A stretch of 64,000 nucleotides of DNA, from NCBI GenBank assembly GCA_038255145.1, contig JBBSLP010000014.1, positions 1-64,000 on the forward strand, in the 5' to 3' direction. How positions within the stretch are numbered: position 1 is the stretch's first letter; each line of letters begins with the position of its first letter. The position numbers were made by a program, and so were the translations under genes. Below, in pieces: positions 46,183-54,559 of this stretch. This DNA comes from WHTX01 sp038255145 (GTDB lineage: Bacteria; Actinomycetota; Acidimicrobiia; Acidimicrobiales; CAIXPF01). Under the pieces are notes generated by a model, which was not told the DNA's origin, made no database searches, and saw nothing but the letters and a program-made list of their open reading frames with translations.

Positions 46183-46499
46183 ACGCGCCGGTGCGCTCTT
46201 CCCCCGGTCCCACCCCCCCCACGCCCTCGACGGTCGACACGCACGCGGTCGGTCGGCCCCCGGTCGGCGGCGCCACCCGCCTCCTCGTCCGGGCGGTCGA
46301 GGGCTACCAGTGGCTCTTCTCCTGGCGCCCGTCGCCGTGTCGGTTCGTCCCCTCCTGCTCGAACTACGCCCTCGAGGCGCTCGAGGTCCACGGCGCGGCG
46401 CGGGGTTCGCTCCTCGCCATCCGCCGCCTCGGTCGCTGCCACCCATGGGGATCTCACGGGCCTGATCCCGTGCCCAGAAAGCACCCGGAGAGATGTTAG
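46179..46499 (+). CDS. yidD: YidD membrane protein insertion efficiency factor
   Basis: 106 residues; start GTG (46179-46181) overlaps the rnpA stop. The family core is GYQWLFSWRPSPCRFVPSCSNYALEALEVHGAARG with its conserved Cys and Pro-Ser-Cys-Ser-x-Tyr, ending GRCHPWGSHGPDPVP. YidD helps YidC insert membrane proteins. A proline-rich ~35-residue N-terminal extension is unusual, and an internal start would shorten it. Confidence 0.92.
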   Translation: MNAPVRSSPGPTPPTPSTVDTHAVGRPPVGGATRLLVRAVEGYQWLFSWRPSPCRFVPSCSNYALEALEVHGAARGSLLAIRRLGRCHPWGSHGPDPVPRKHPERC

Positions 46500-47638
46500 A
46501 CACGTTCTACGAGGGCCTGGCCACGGTGTTGGCGTGGTTCTACGACCTCACGCACTCCTACGGCCTCTCGATCATCATGCTGACCCTGGCGGTCCGCCTG
46601 CTGGTCACGCCGCTGACCATCAAGGGCACCCGCTCGATGATGGCCATGCAGGCGTTCCAGCCCGAGATCAAACGCCTCCAGGCCGAGTTCAAGGGAGATC
46701 GTCAGCGTCTCAACGAGGAGATGCTGAAGTTCTACAAGGAGAACAACATCAACCCGATGGGCAGCTGCCTCCCGCTGCTCATCCAGTTGCCGGTGTTCTT
46801 CGTGCTCTACCAAGTCATCCGCGGTTTGACGACCAAGGGCGACAACGGGTTCTTCGACCCCAAGTACGTGGGCGACGACACTGCTCTGCACGAGTCGCTG
46901 TCCAAGGTCGACAAGATGCTCTTCCTGGGCGTCGACCTGGCCCGCAGTGCGGCAGACATGCTGCGCGAGAGCTTCGTGCACGCGCTGCCCTACCTGGCCA
47001 TCATCGCCATCGTCACCGCCACCAGCTACATCCAGCAGAAGCAGGTTGCCGGCCGCAACCCCGCGGCCATGTCCAACCCGATGCAGAAGAACCTGATGCG
47101 GGTCATGCCGCTGATGTTCGCCTTCTTCTCGTTCAGCTTCCCGGCGGCCCTGGGCATCTACTTCGTGACCTCGAACCTGTGGCAGGTGGCCCAGCAGTGG
47201 TACATCTCCCGCCACCTCTACGGGATGCGCAAAGGTCAGCGGCCCGAAGGGGCTGGTGACGTGATCACCGTCGACGAGGTCAAGAAGGACCCCAAGTCGA
47301 AGTCGGCCAAACCGGTACCCCCGGCGTCCAGGGGCGGTACCAAGACCCCGGCGAAGGCCCCGGCCAAGGGTCCGGCCAAGCCCCGACCGACGTCGGGCCG
47401 GGTGACGGAGCCCAAGCGGCCCCGGGACGCGCAGTCCGGCAGCCGTCCGACGCCCGGGCGCCGCACGGGTGGCGGCACCTCGGCCAACGGCAAGAGCGAC
47501 ACCAACGGCAAGAGCGACCCCGGCAGTCGTCGACGACGCGTACCCTTCGGTTCCGACGCGGGACCATCGCAGGGCGAAGCCGACGGTATGCCGCCGGGTG
47601 ACGCCACGCCGGACGACCCCAAGAAGCGCAGGAGCTGA
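46493..47638 (+). CDS. yidC: YidC/Oxa1 membrane protein insertase
   Basis: 381 residues. The gram-positive type with no large periplasmic domain: first helix (about 5-38), the positively charged hydrophilic groove region (TIKGTRSMMAMQAFQPEIKRL), then LLIQLPVFFVLYQVIRG, PYLAIIAIVTATSYIQQKQ and VMPLMFAFFSFSFPAALGIYF. A basic, proline-rich cytoplasmic tail of about 120 residues follows. It overlaps yidD by seven bases. It inserts proteins in the cytoplasmic membrane with or without Sec. Confidence 0.96.
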   Translation: MLDTFYEGLATVLAWFYDLTHSYGLSIIMLTLAVRLLVTPLTIKGTRSMMAMQAFQPEIKRLQAEFKGDRQRLNEEMLKFYKENNINPMGSCLPLLIQLPVFFVLYQVIRGLTTKGDNGFFDPKYVGDDTALHESLSKVDKMLFLGVDLARSAADMLRESFVHALPYLAIIAIVTATSYIQQKQVAGRNPAAMSNPMQKNLMRVMPLMFAFFSFSFPAALGIYFVTSNLWQVAQQWYISRHLYGMRKGQRPEGAGDVITVDEVKKDPKSKSAKPVPPASRGGTKTPAKAPAKGPAKPRPTSGRVTEPKRPRDAQSGSRPTPGRRTGGGTSANGKSDTNGKSDPGSRRRRVPFGSDAGPSQGEADGMPPGDATPDDPKKRRS

Positions 47639-47642
47639 CGAC

Positions 47643-48683
47643 GTGGAGTGGGTCGAGGTAACGGCCAAGACGGTCGAAGAAGCCAAGGACCAGGCGCTCG
47701 ACTACCTGGGTGTCGACGACGCCCAGGCTGATTTCGAGATCCTCGAGGAGCCGCGTCGCGGCATCCTCGGGCGCATGAAGGGTGAGGCACGGGTTCGAGC
47801 TCGGATCAAGCCCACCACCCCCCGACCCAAGGCGGAACGACGTGACCGGCGTCGACGTCGGGAGGGGGGGCCGCCCGAACGCGAGCGCAGCCGGCCCTCA
47901 GGTGGTCGCCGAGGTCCTGCCGGCGCCAAGGGCGGGGGTGAACCGTCCCCGGCCCTGGCTGGGGAGGCCGATGCACCCGACGGTGACCGCGACGATGCCC
48001 CGGAAGTCGGGGTGACTGCCGCCGCGGTGCCGGCGAAGCGGCGGGAGCCGGCCGCCGAGCGCGGTGAGCGGCCTGAACGGAATGAGCGGCCCGAACGCAG
48101 TGAGCGGTCCGAAGGTTCCGGAGCCAACCGTCGCCGCCGGCGGCGAGGCCCCAGGGACGACGACCGTGGCGGACGACAGGGTGACGATGCAGACGCGAAC
48201 GAAGAGGTCGACGAGATGACCCTGGCCAGTGAGCTGGAAGCAGCCGAGACGTTCCTGACCGGTCTGGTGGTGGCCTTCGGGCTCGATGCCACCGTGGCCC
48301 GAGGCGCCAGTGACGACGAGGTGCAGGAGATCAACGTCACCGGTGATGACCTCGGGTTGCTGATCGGCCCCAAGGGGGCGACCATCGACGCACTCCAGGA
48401 GCTGACCCGGTTGGCCGCTCGTCGCCAGGTCGAGGGTCGCACCGAGGCTCGAATCCGCGTCGAGGTGTCCGGTTACCGCGAGCGTCGTCGGGCGGCCCTG
48501 GCCCGCTTCGTGCACAGCCTGGCCGAACAGGTTCGGAGCTCGGGAGTGCAGAAGGCCCTCGAGCCCATGACGTCGCCTGATCGCAAGGTTGTCCACGACA
48601 CCGTGGCCGAGATCGACGGCGTCGGCACCGTGTCCGAGGGCGAAGAGCCCAATCGCCGCGTGGTGATCGTCCCCGAGGACTAG
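47643..48683 (+). CDS. jag: Jag/KhpB RNA-binding protein
   Basis: 346 residues from GTG (47643) with AGGAG upstream. An N-terminal Jag-N domain (VEWVEVTAKTVEEAKDQALDYLGV, then EEPRRGILGRMKGEARVRA), a long charged low-complexity linker with ERPERN/ERPERS repeats (about 140-165), then a KH domain (INVTGDDLGLLIGPKGATIDALQEL) and an R3H domain (GYRERRRAALARFVHSLAEQV). This order is standard for Jag between yidC and rsmG. It binds RNA; the linker is longer than usual. Confidence 0.95.
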   Translation: MEWVEVTAKTVEEAKDQALDYLGVDDAQADFEILEEPRRGILGRMKGEARVRARIKPTTPRPKAERRDRRRRREGGPPERERSRPSGGRRGPAGAKGGGEPSPALAGEADAPDGDRDDAPEVGVTAAAVPAKRREPAAERGERPERNERPERSERSEGSGANRRRRRRGPRDDDRGGRQGDDADANEEVDEMTLASELEAAETFLTGLVVAFGLDATVARGASDDEVQEINVTGDDLGLLIGPKGATIDALQELTRLAARRQVEGRTEARIRVEVSGYRERRRAALARFVHSLAEQVRSSGVQKALEPMTSPDRKVVHDTVAEIDGVGTVSEGEEPNRRVVIVPED

Positions 48684-48713
48684 GACGTACATGCCTCGGG
48701 GAGCGGCGCGCTG

Positions 48714-49349
48714 ATGGCTCGTGTAGGTGGAACGGGGACTGATCCCACCCTCATCGAGGTGCTGGAGCGCAGCCGCTCCCTCGGCTTCCTGGGCCCGGGC
48801 CCGGTGAGTCGCCACGTTGAACATGCTCTGGCCCTCGGGCTCGTCGCGGGCGAGCCCGAGGGGTGCGTCATGGATCTGGGCGCAGGGGGCGGCGTCCCCG
48901 GTCTGGTGTTGGCCCGGTCCTGGCCCCAGAGCCGGTGGGCGCTGCTGGACGCCGGCGAGCGCCGGGTGGCCTTCCTCGAACTGGCCGTCGAACGCCTGGG
49001 CCTGTCCACCCGGGCCCAGGTGGTACGGGATAGAGCTGAGCGCACCAGCTGGCAGCCCGAACATCGCGAGGCGTACGAGCTCGTCGTCGCCCGCAGCTTC
49101 GGCAGTCCCGCGGTGACCGCCGAATGCGCGTCAGCGCTCGTCGAGGTGGGCGGACGGATCGTGGTCAGCGAGCCGCCCGAGTCGGACTTCGCCCAGCGCT
49201 GGCCGGCCGAGCCCCTGGCCGTGCTCGGTTTGGTAGCTCGAGCGGCTGAGGGCTCCGGCTTCCACTTCACCGTGCTGGAGAAGGTCGCCCCCTCCCCCGC
49301 CGACATGCCCCGCAAGGTGGGTGCGTCCACCCGACGACCATTGTTCTGA
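48714..49349 (+). CDS. rsmG: 16S rRNA (guanine-527-N7)-methyltransferase
   Basis: 211 residues. SAM-binding MDLGAGGGVPGLVLA (about 53-67), DAGERRVAFLELAVERLGL and the following VVARSFGSPAVTAE are the RsmG/GidB hallmarks. It methylates G527 of 16S rRNA. Position just before parA matches the conserved actinobacterial order. The GGGGAG before the start lies about 11 bases away, acceptable. Confidence 0.95.
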   Translation: MARVGGTGTDPTLIEVLERSRSLGFLGPGPVSRHVEHALALGLVAGEPEGCVMDLGAGGGVPGLVLARSWPQSRWALLDAGERRVAFLELAVERLGLSTRAQVVRDRAERTSWQPEHREAYELVVARSFGSPAVTAECASALVEVGGRIVVSEPPESDFAQRWPAEPLAVLGLVARAAEGSGFHFTVLEKVAPSPADMPRKVGASTRRPLF

Positions 49350-49366
49350 CCGCGAAGTCCTCGACG

Positions 49367-49392
49367 TCGACTGTTCCACGTGGAACAGTCGA
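49367..49392. promoter_or_regulatory. parS centromere site
   Basis: A 26-bp perfect palindrome centred on CACGTG. Its 16-bp core TGTTCCACGTGGAACA (49372-49387) matches the ParB site consensus TGTTNCACGTGNAACA. It lies about 80 bp before parA and roughly 6 kb from the candidate oriC. ParB would bind and spread from it in chromosome segregation. Confidence 0.92.
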
Positions 49393-49472
49393 GGGTCTGG
49401 GCCCCCGTCCACCGGTCACCCTTCAGCTGGGGCTAAGGTCGGCGTCCAAGTCCAGGGTGAAGCGGGGCGCGC

Positions 49473-50264
49473 ATGCCAGCCACAGACCTACCGCGGGTGC
49501 TTGCGGTTGCCAACCAGAAGGGCGGCGTGGGTAAGACGACCACCGCCGTCAACCTCGGTGCCTGCTTGGCCGATCTCGGCCATCGCACGTTGGTCATCGA
49601 TCTGGACCCCCAGGGCAACGCCACCACCGGGCTCGGGTTGAACCCCTGGGCCGTGGAGACGTCGATGTACGACGTGATGCTGCGCGACGTGCCGCTGGAG
49701 GACTGCATCGAGCCCACCTCGGTGCGCAACCTGTTCGCCGCTCCCGCCAACCTCGATCTGGCCGGAGCCGAGGTCGAACTGGTGCCTGCCTTCAGCCGCG
49801 AGCTCCGTCTGCGCCGGGCGCTCGATGCCGTCAAAGCCGATTACGACTACGTCCTCATCGACTGCCCCCCCTCGTTGGGCCTGCTCACGGTGAACGGGCT
49901 GGCCGCCGCCGGTGAGGTCCTGGTGCCCATCCAGTGCGAGTACTACGCCCTCGAGGGCCTGAGCCAGCTGCTGCGCAACGTGGAGCTGGTCAAGAAGAAC
50001 CTCAACCCCGGTCTCGAGGTCAGCTCCTTGGTCCTGGTCATGTTCGACGCCCGCACCAAGCTGGCCGAGCAGGTGGCCACCGAGGTACGAAGCCACTTCG
50101 GCGACCGGGTGTGCCGATCGGTCATCCCCCGCACCGTGCGCCTGTCCGAGGCGCCGTCGTTCGGCCAGCCCATCAACATCTTCGATCCGATGTCCCGCGG
50201 GGCCATCGCCTACCGCCAGTTGGCGAAGGAGGTCAGCGGTGTCACGGCGCAGCGGGCTGGGTAA
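49473..50264 (+). CDS. parA: Chromosome partitioning ATPase ParA (Soj)
   Basis: 263 residues. Deviant Walker A KGGVGKTTT (16-24), LVIDLDPQGNATTGLG and VLIDCPPSLGLLTVNGL are the ParA/Soj motifs. It moves ParB-bound origins. GAAGCGGGG precedes the ATG. Its end overlaps parB by 26 bases, so the two are coupled. Confidence 0.97.
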   Translation: MPATDLPRVLAVANQKGGVGKTTTAVNLGACLADLGHRTLVIDLDPQGNATTGLGLNPWAVETSMYDVMLRDVPLEDCIEPTSVRNLFAAPANLDLAGAEVELVPAFSRELRLRRALDAVKADYDYVLIDCPPSLGLLTVNGLAAAGEVLVPIQCEYYALEGLSQLLRNVELVKKNLNPGLEVSSLVLVMFDARTKLAEQVATEVRSHFGDRVCRSVIPRTVRLSEAPSFGQPINIFDPMSRGAIAYRQLAKEVSGVTAQRAG

Positions 50265-51285
50265 GGGCCTGGGGGCGCTGATCCCTCCCGAGCTCATGCG
50301 GGAAGCAGATGGAGAACTACGGGAGCTGCCCATCGGCAGCATCCAACCCAACCGCTACCAACCTCGGGAGCACTTCGACGACGAAAGCCTGGCTGCGCTG
50401 GCCGAGTCCATCCGCGTCCTCGGGGTGCTGCAGCCGGTCCTCGTCCGTCCTTGCGAGGGTGACCGCTACGAGCTGGTGGCCGGAGAGCGGCGATGGCGGG
50501 CGGCTCGCCGGGCGGGCCTGACCACCATCCCCGCCATCCTGCGCTCGGTCACCGACACCGTCTCCCTGGAGCAGGCGCTGGTGGAGAACCTCCACCGCGA
50601 TGATCTCAATCCCCTGGAAGAGGCGGCGGCGTACCAGCAGCTGGTCGAGGACTTCCACCTCACCCAGGAAGAGGTGGCGTCCAGGGTGGGTCGCAGCCGT
50701 TCCACGGTGGCCAACACGATGCGCCTGCTGCAACTTCCTCCCACCATCCAACGCATGGTGGGCGAACGGCGGCTATCGGCGGGACACGCCCGTACCCTCT
50801 TGGGCACTCCCGATCGGGCGTACCAGGAAGGCCTAGCCAAGCGCATCGTGGCCGAAGGGCTGTCCGTCCGCCAGACCGAGGAGGCGGTGCGGCGCCGTGA
50901 CGAGCTCGCCCAGGGACTCGGTGGCCTCCACCGCGACACGGCCCCCGACGCAAGCGAGGCCGACAGCATCGAGGCGCCCGGCACCGCCGATGTCGTCGAT
51001 GCTCCCTTGCCCGCCACGGCCCCCGAGGGGGCCGGGTTCTCGGCCCTACCGGTCTCCGCCCCGCCCCGGCCGGCACCGGCACCGGCACCGAGCGACTCGG
51101 ACACACGGTCTCCGGGTGAGGCCGCTCCCCCAGCGCTGCTCGAGCTCGAGCAGCTGCTGGGTGACTACTTCGACACCAGCGTCAGCGTGACCCTGAGTAG
51201 GAGCCGGGGGCGGCTCACCATCGACTTCGCCGACCTCGATGACCTCGAGCGCATCTACCGGCTCATCGCCGGGGGCCCCAACTGA
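50239..51285 (+). CDS. parB: Chromosome partitioning protein ParB (Spo0J)
   Basis: 348 residues, starting at GTG (50239-50241) preceded by a perfect AAGGAGGT. Order: N-terminal RSGLGKGLGALIPP; the CTPase region IGSIQPNRYQPRE and LVRPCEGDRYELVAGERRWRAA with the ERRWRA (GERR) motif; HTH domain (LTQEEVASRVGRSRSTVANTMRLLQLP); a Pro/Ala-rich linker; C-terminal dimerisation (LEQLLGDYFDTSVSVTL). It binds the parS site upstream of parA. Confidence 0.96.
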   Translation: MSRRSGLGKGLGALIPPELMREADGELRELPIGSIQPNRYQPREHFDDESLAALAESIRVLGVLQPVLVRPCEGDRYELVAGERRWRAARRAGLTTIPAILRSVTDTVSLEQALVENLHRDDLNPLEEAAAYQQLVEDFHLTQEEVASRVGRSRSTVANTMRLLQLPPTIQRMVGERRLSAGHARTLLGTPDRAYQEGLAKRIVAEGLSVRQTEEAVRRRDELAQGLGGLHRDTAPDASEADSIEAPGTADVVDAPLPATAPEGAGFSALPVSAPPRPAPAPAPSDSDTRSPGEAAPPALLELEQLLGDYFDTSVSVTLSRSRGRLTIDFADLDDLERIYRLIAGGPN

Positions 51286-51308
51286 GCAGGTCAGGCGTCT
51301 GATCCACG

Positions 51309-51341
51309 TTATCCACAGTCTGTGCGAAAGGCTGTGAACAA
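51309..51341. promoter_or_regulatory. DnaA boxes downstream of parB
   Basis: TTATCCACA (51309-51317), the perfect DnaA consensus, and TGTGAACAA (51333-51341, reverse of TTGTTCACA). They lie 24 and 48 bp after the parB stop. Meaning unknown: they could titrate DnaA or belong to an origin-like element. Confidence 0.5.
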
Positions 51342-51351
51342 GGCTCGATCA

Positions 51352-51383
51352 ACAGCAGATGTGGAGCATCGGTCCTCTGCTGT
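51352..51383. terminator. Weak stem-loop between parB and the cwlM-like gene
   Basis: ACAGCAGA (51352-51359) pairs with TCTGCTGT (51376-51383) around a 16-base loop in the 103-bp gap between convergent genes. A modest bidirectional terminator is possible. Confidence 0.35.
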
Positions 51384-51388
51384 GGAGA

Positions 51389-52435
51389 TCACGCCGAGGT
51401 CGAGGCCGAGGCGCTGCGAGCGCTCCCCGACCGGGTGCTCGACTCCGGACCCACGGGCGCTCCGCTTCCCTGGATCCAGCGGGCCAGGGCCCGGCTGAGC
51501 GCTCCAGCCACGAGAGCGGTGTGTTCCACGACCCGGCCAGCGGGTCCCAGAGCCACGAGCACGGCGGGCATGCGGGTCTCCCGCAGTAGGGGCAGGCGCA
51601 TGCCGGTGATGGCGTGCTCACCCCCAGGCCCGGGCACCGTCGCCACCTCCTCCACCATGAGCTCGGCCAGGTGACGGCCTCCAGCCGATTCGTAGCCCGC
51701 GGTGGCGAAGTAGGCCACAGTGACCCCGGCGCCGCCCTGCAACCGCAGGCCGACGAAGACGTCAGCCGCGAGGGCGTTGGCCTGGCGGGCCTGTTCCGAC
51801 CAATCCGGGTGGTCGAGCGAGACAGCTATGGCACCGGCGTCACGCAGGGCTCGGGTCGTCGCCGAGGCCAGCGCAGCCAGACCACCGGGTTCGCCGATGA
51901 CCAGACGCCGGGCCGCGATGTCAGCCGCGGCCAGTCGGCGCAACCACTCCTGCTCCCGTACGTGGGCCACGCCCAGGGCGTCGGTGCGCGACGGCCCCAG
52001 CCGCTCTAGCGCCGACAGGCTCTCCGGGCCGAAGATGCCGTCACCAGGGAGGCCACAGTTGCGCTGGAAGTCGCCCAGAGCCCGGGCCGTGTCCGGGCCG
52101 AACACGCCGTCCAGACGACCGGCATCGAAGCCCAGGGCCCCCAGCGACCGCTGCAGCACGAACACGTCGTCCCCCCGCATCATGGGAGCGCGGAAGTACA
52201 GCTGGCGGTCCCCGAGCTCGTAGCCGGCCTCGACCAGCGCGTTCCAGGTCACCTCGGTGCAGCGCCCGTCGACGTCGAGTCCGGCAGCCTGCTGGAACGC
52301 AGCCACGGCCGCCTCGGTCCCGGGGCCGTATCGACCCGGTGCGTCGTCAGCTGCGCCGTGCCCCGCAGCGTGCAACCGGCGCTGCAGATCGCGCACGGTG
52401 GCCTCGGCTGCGTCCCTGTGCAGCGGGAACTGCAT
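51389..52435 (-). CDS. cwlM: CwlM-like pseudo-amidase with two peptidoglycan-binding domains
   Basis: 348 residues from ATG (52433-52435); a GTG at 52453 would add six. Two PG_binding_1 repeats (about 15-75 and 90-145; GIFGPESLSAL ends the second) precede an Amidase_3-fold domain. In that domain the zinc-binding DPGHGG reads IGEPGG, the second His block (SIHAN) reads GLRLQG, and the Glu block (LVELG) reads LVALG, so all expected ligands are gone. M. tuberculosis CwlM, at the same locus, is a catalytically silent regulator of MurA, so a regulatory role in envelope growth is a good guess. Confidence 0.85.
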   Translation of the reverse strand: MQFPLHRDAAEATVRDLQRRLHAAGHGAADDAPGRYGPGTEAAVAAFQQAAGLDVDGRCTEVTWNALVEAGYELGDRQLYFRAPMMRGDDVFVLQRSLGALGFDAGRLDGVFGPDTARALGDFQRNCGLPGDGIFGPESLSALERLGPSRTDALGVAHVREQEWLRRLAAADIAARRLVIGEPGGLAALASATTRALRDAGAIAVSLDHPDWSEQARQANALAADVFVGLRLQGGAGVTVAYFATAGYESAGGRHLAELMVEEVATVPGPGGEHAITGMRLPLLRETRMPAVLVALGPAGRVVEHTALVAGALSRALARWIQGSGAPVGPESSTRSGSARSASASTSA

Positions 52436-52631
52436 CCTCGCCCATGCGGTCACGCGGTCGAGCTGAGGTCGAGGATGGCCGGCACGGGGGCGAGCCTAGC
52501 CAGGGGGTCGACACGGTCAGGCCCAGGTGCGGGAGTTGGGGACGCGCATCGGGCCGGGCAGCAGCCCGGCCCGATGCGTGCACCTGGTGGGGCGGCGGTG
52601 ACACCCAGGTCACCTCCGGCCCACCTCAGGT

Positions 52632-52958
52632 TCAGAGGTACTCGGCGAGGTCCGAGAGGAGCTGACCCTTGCCCCGGGCGCCGACGATGCGCTTGGCCGG
52701 AGCCCCGTCCTTGAAGATGATGAGGGTGGGGATGCTCATGACCTCGTAGCGGCGGGCCAGACCGGGGTGGTCATCGACGTTCACCTTGGCCACGGTGACC
52801 TTGCCCTGCTGCTCGGTCGCCACCTCTTCGAGGATGGGAGCGATCATCTTGCAGGGCCCGCACCACTCCGCCCAGAAGTCGACGACGACGGCGCCCTCCG
52901 AGGCACCGATCGTCTCGTCGAACGTGGACTCGCTGAGGTGCGTGACGTTGTCGCCCAT
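52632..52958 (-). CDS. trxA: Thioredoxin
   Basis: 108 residues. The WCGPCK active site lies at 33-38 (VVVDFWAEWCGPCKMIAP), with a conserved cis-Pro in SIPTLIIF and the usual GARGKGQL end. Starting at ATG (52956-52958), AAGGA lies six bases upstream. It is the reductant partner of the trxB product upstream and matches the trxB2-trxC-cwlM order of M. tuberculosis. Confidence 0.96.
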   Translation of the reverse strand: MGDNVTHLSESTFDETIGASEGAVVVDFWAEWCGPCKMIAPILEEVATEQQGKVTVAKVNVDDHPGLARRYEVMSIPTLIIFKDGAPAKRIVGARGKGQLLSDLAEYL

Positions 52959-53071
52959 CACAGATCCTTCCTCTCGACCCCGACCTCATCCGGGTCGGTC
53001 GATCGTCCAGTGCAGTGAACCCGTCCTGGGCCCTCGGCATTCCAGTCCCCTGGTGGGGGAGGGGTGGAGCC

Positions 53072-54088
53072 TCAGCCGTGGCCGCCGGGAAGGCTCTCCA
53101 GGTAGCGCTCGGCGTCGATGGCGGCCATGCACCCCGAACCGGCGGCGGTGATGGCCTGGCGGTAGTTGGAGTCCTGCACGTCGCCGCAGGCGAACACGCC
53201 GTCGACGTCGGTCAGGGTGGTGCCCGGTCGGGTGACGAGGTAACCGACGTCATCCATCTGCAACTGGCCCTTGAAGAGGTCGGTGGACGGCTTGTGGCCG
53301 ATGGCCACGAACAGGCCGGTGGCGGCCAGGGGGCTCAGCTCGTCGGTGAGCACGTTGCGCACCACCAGACCCGTCACCGAGGTGTCACCCTCGATGCGCT
53401 CCACGGCGTGGTTCCACAGGAAGCGGATCTTCTCGTTGGCCACGGCCCGCTCCTGCATGATCTTGGAGGCCCGCAGTTCGTCGCGACGGTGCACCAGGGT
53501 CACGGTGTCGGCGAACTTGGTCAGGAAGGTGGCCTCCTCGACGGCGGAGTCACCGCCCCCGACCACGACGATGTCCTGGCCCCGGAAGAAGAAGCCGTCG
53601 CAGGTGGCGCAGGTCGACACGCCGTGGCCGATCAGCTTCTGCTCGTTGGGCAGGCCCAACAGCAGGGACTGGGCCCCCGTGGCGATGATGAGGGCGCGGG
53701 TGCGATACGTGGGCTGGGCGGAGTCGGGGTCGCCGACCCAGATGCCGTAGGGGCGGGAGCTCAGGTCGACGCGGCTGGCCCGCTCCATGCGCACCTCCGC
53801 CCCGAAGCGGGTGGCCTGCTCGCGCATGCGGCTCATGAGCTCGGGGCCCATGACCCCCTCGGGGAAGCCGGGGAAGTTCTCCACCTCGGTGGTCAGCATC
53901 AGCTGTCCGCCGGGCTGGTCGCTGGTGGAGGACGGTTCACCCTCGAGCACCAGGGGGTTCAGGTTGGCCCGAGCCGTGTAGACGGCTGCGGTCAGGCCCG
54001 CAGGCCCGGACCCGAGGATGACGACGTCATGCACGAGGGCCCCGTCACCGTCCTCCTTTGCAGCCTTTTCGGCCTCGTTCTCGCTCAT
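53072..54088 (-). CDS. trxB: Thioredoxin reductase
   Basis: 338 residues from ATG (54086-54088). FAD-binding VVILGSGPAGLTAAVYTARA, redox CATC in STCATCDGFFF, NADPH-binding VVVGGGDSAVEEA and C-terminal GVFACGDVQD are complete. An upstream longer frame exists, but GGAG upstream and the overlap with the preceding gene (ATGA) support this start. It reduces the thioredoxin encoded downstream. Confidence 0.96.
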   Translation of the reverse strand: MSENEAEKAAKEDGDGALVHDVVILGSGPAGLTAAVYTARANLNPLVLEGEPSSTSDQPGGQLMLTTEVENFPGFPEGVMGPELMSRMREQATRFGAEVRMERASRVDLSSRPYGIWVGDPDSAQPTYRTRALIIATGAQSLLLGLPNEQKLIGHGVSTCATCDGFFFRGQDIVVVGGGDSAVEEATFLTKFADTVTLVHRRDELRASKIMQERAVANEKIRFLWNHAVERIEGDTSVTGLVVRNVLTDELSPLAATGLFVAIGHKPSTDLFKGQLQMDDVGYLVTRPGTTLTDVDGVFACGDVQDSNYRQAITAAGSGCMAAIDAERYLESLPGGHG

Positions 54089-54450
54089 GCTGCTGCTCCT
54101 GTCGATCGCTTGCGCCACAGCAGGGCGCCAACCACGGTGAAGGCAACACCGAGGATGAGGTAGATGATCCACACGTCGCCGGGTATGGCCACGTTCAGAC
54201 CGCGGATCAGCCCGATCAGCAGGAGGAGGAGCGCCGCTCCACCGAGGAACGCGGCCACCAGGCCGTAGACGATCCAGCGCGAGGCGATGATGGCCGGACC
54301 GGTCGTCTTGGACCGGACCTGATCGACGACCCGTTCGATGGTGTCCGCAGCGCGTACGGGCCAGTCGCCACCGAGCAGACCCTGGGCCAGTCCGCCGTCG
54401 CGATCGGCCTCAGGAGCCGGCAGGGGAGCTGCGGCCTGGGGGTTGGTCAT
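54085..54450 (-). CDS. Small two-helix membrane protein (DUF-like, trxB-coupled)
   Basis: 121 residues from ATG (54448-54450). A ~40-residue N-terminal region (Pro/Ala then RAADTIERVVDQVRSKTTG) precedes two helices (about 59-78 and 92-112, VWIIYLILGVAFTVVGALLW). Its stop overlaps the trxB start as ATGA, so it should be coexpressed. I do not recognise a specific function; similar small membrane proteins occur upstream of trxB in actinobacteria. Confidence 0.65.
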   Translation of the reverse strand: MTNPQAAAPLPAPEADRDGGLAQGLLGGDWPVRAADTIERVVDQVRSKTTGPAIIASRWIVYGLVAAFLGGAALLLLLIGLIRGLNVAIPGDVWIIYLILGVAFTVVGALLWRKRSTGAAA

Positions 54451-54559
54451 GGCGGCGATGCTAGCTCCTACCTGCATCTCTGCCCTCGACCGACGGGGCC
54501 TCGACACCCGTGCCGCCGTCCTGGTGCTGACCAGTCCGATGGACCGGTCCGAGCACCTG

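Noticed and set aside
51520..51535. GTGTTCCACGACC as a second parS site.
   Set aside because: Only one half matches and it lies inside the cwlM-like gene; the palindrome is absent.
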